Shown here: one piece after another, positions 63,863-64,000 of the stretch
How the letters are laid out: the number at the start of each line of letters is the position of its first letter
Numbering within the stretch: the first letter of the stretch is position 1
Assembly (NCBI RefSeq): GCF_022662175.1
Contig: NZ_JAKMCR010000004.1
Span: 124,001-188,000, forward strand
Direction of reading: 5' to 3'
Source: Aestuariivivens marinum
Lineage (GTDB): Bacteria; Bacteroidota; Bacteroidia; Flavobacteriales; Flavobacteriaceae
DNA: 64,000 nucleotides
Program-made: the position numbers and the translations under genes
Notes under the pieces: model-generated
Database searches by the model: none
The model's input: only the letters and a program-made list of their open reading frames with translations
Told to the model about the DNA's origin: nothing

Positions 63863-64000
63863 GATTATGTAATGAATGTTTTTTATATAGACGGTAATGT
63901 TTCTAGATTCCCCTATTAAGAAAATGTTAAATTAAATAAACTAAGGCTAAACAACTGTCTGTAATGACTTTATAAAAATTTTTTAGGATTTAAGTTTATT

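Overview
The window looks like a chromosomal piece of a marine-type Flavobacteriaceae (Bacteroidota). The DNA is AT-rich, many proteins are secreted or lipoproteins, and two carry type IX secretion (T9SS) C-terminal sorting domains. Ribosome binding sites are weak, one promoter fits the Bacteroidota pattern (TTTG, 19 bp, TAnnTTTG), and long glycoside hydrolase operons dominate. No tRNA, rRNA, IS element, CRISPR array or SusC/SusD pair is visible, and no gene-free stretch exceeds 300 bases.

Region 1 (1-18536, + strand) is the end of a polysaccharide-utilisation operon that begins outside the window: a partial gene, an endoglycoceramidase-like GH5, a large GH123-like protein, two divergent GH95-like proteins, a LacZ-type GH2, a secreted DUF5107-TPR protein and a canonical GH95. 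A perfect inverted-repeat terminator closes it against a convergent leucine-rich-repeat T9SS protein.

Region 2 (28431 to 19973, - strand) reads as a mannose operon: a ManA-type isomerase fused to an extra N-terminal region, a GH92 alpha-mannosidase, an (alpha/alpha)6 glycosidase-like lipoprotein, a HutC-type GntR regulator, a ROK kinase and an MFS sugar importer. A 13-bp-arm inverted repeat in front of it is a good operator candidate.

Region 3 (38827 to 28570, - strand) holds an MFS sugar porter, a sulfatase, a second DUF5107-TPR protein (no signal peptide), a divergent GH2 and a secreted endonuclease/exonuclease/phosphatase-family enzyme. It faces an AraC regulator on the + strand.

Region 4 (39828-52934) contains two divergent operons that meet near 47.1 kb. 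Leftward: SSS symporter, mutarotase, Gfo/Idh oxidoreductase, L-fuconate dehydratase, beta-propeller glycosidase and a phosphodiesterase-like protein. Rightward: GH2 beta-galactosidase, L-galactonate 5-dehydrogenase and tagaturonate reductase. Together they suggest uptake and oxidation of L-fucose and/or L-galactose released by the GH95 enzymes.

Region 5 (53008-63862, - strand) is not obviously part of the glycan system: a 1338-residue fusion of FG-GAP/ASPIC repeats with a vanadium haloperoxidase-type domain, a class V aminotransferase fold enzyme, a DsbD-like protein and an M16 peptidase.

Inferred overall role: a glycan rich in alpha-mannose, beta-galactose and alpha-L-fucose/L-galactose, with some sulfate ester and possibly phosphodiester groups, is trimmed outside the cytoplasm. 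The sugars then enter through three dedicated importers and are channelled into mannose-6-phosphate and aldonate pathways. Calls are based on recognised motifs and remembered family sequences; no database search was run.
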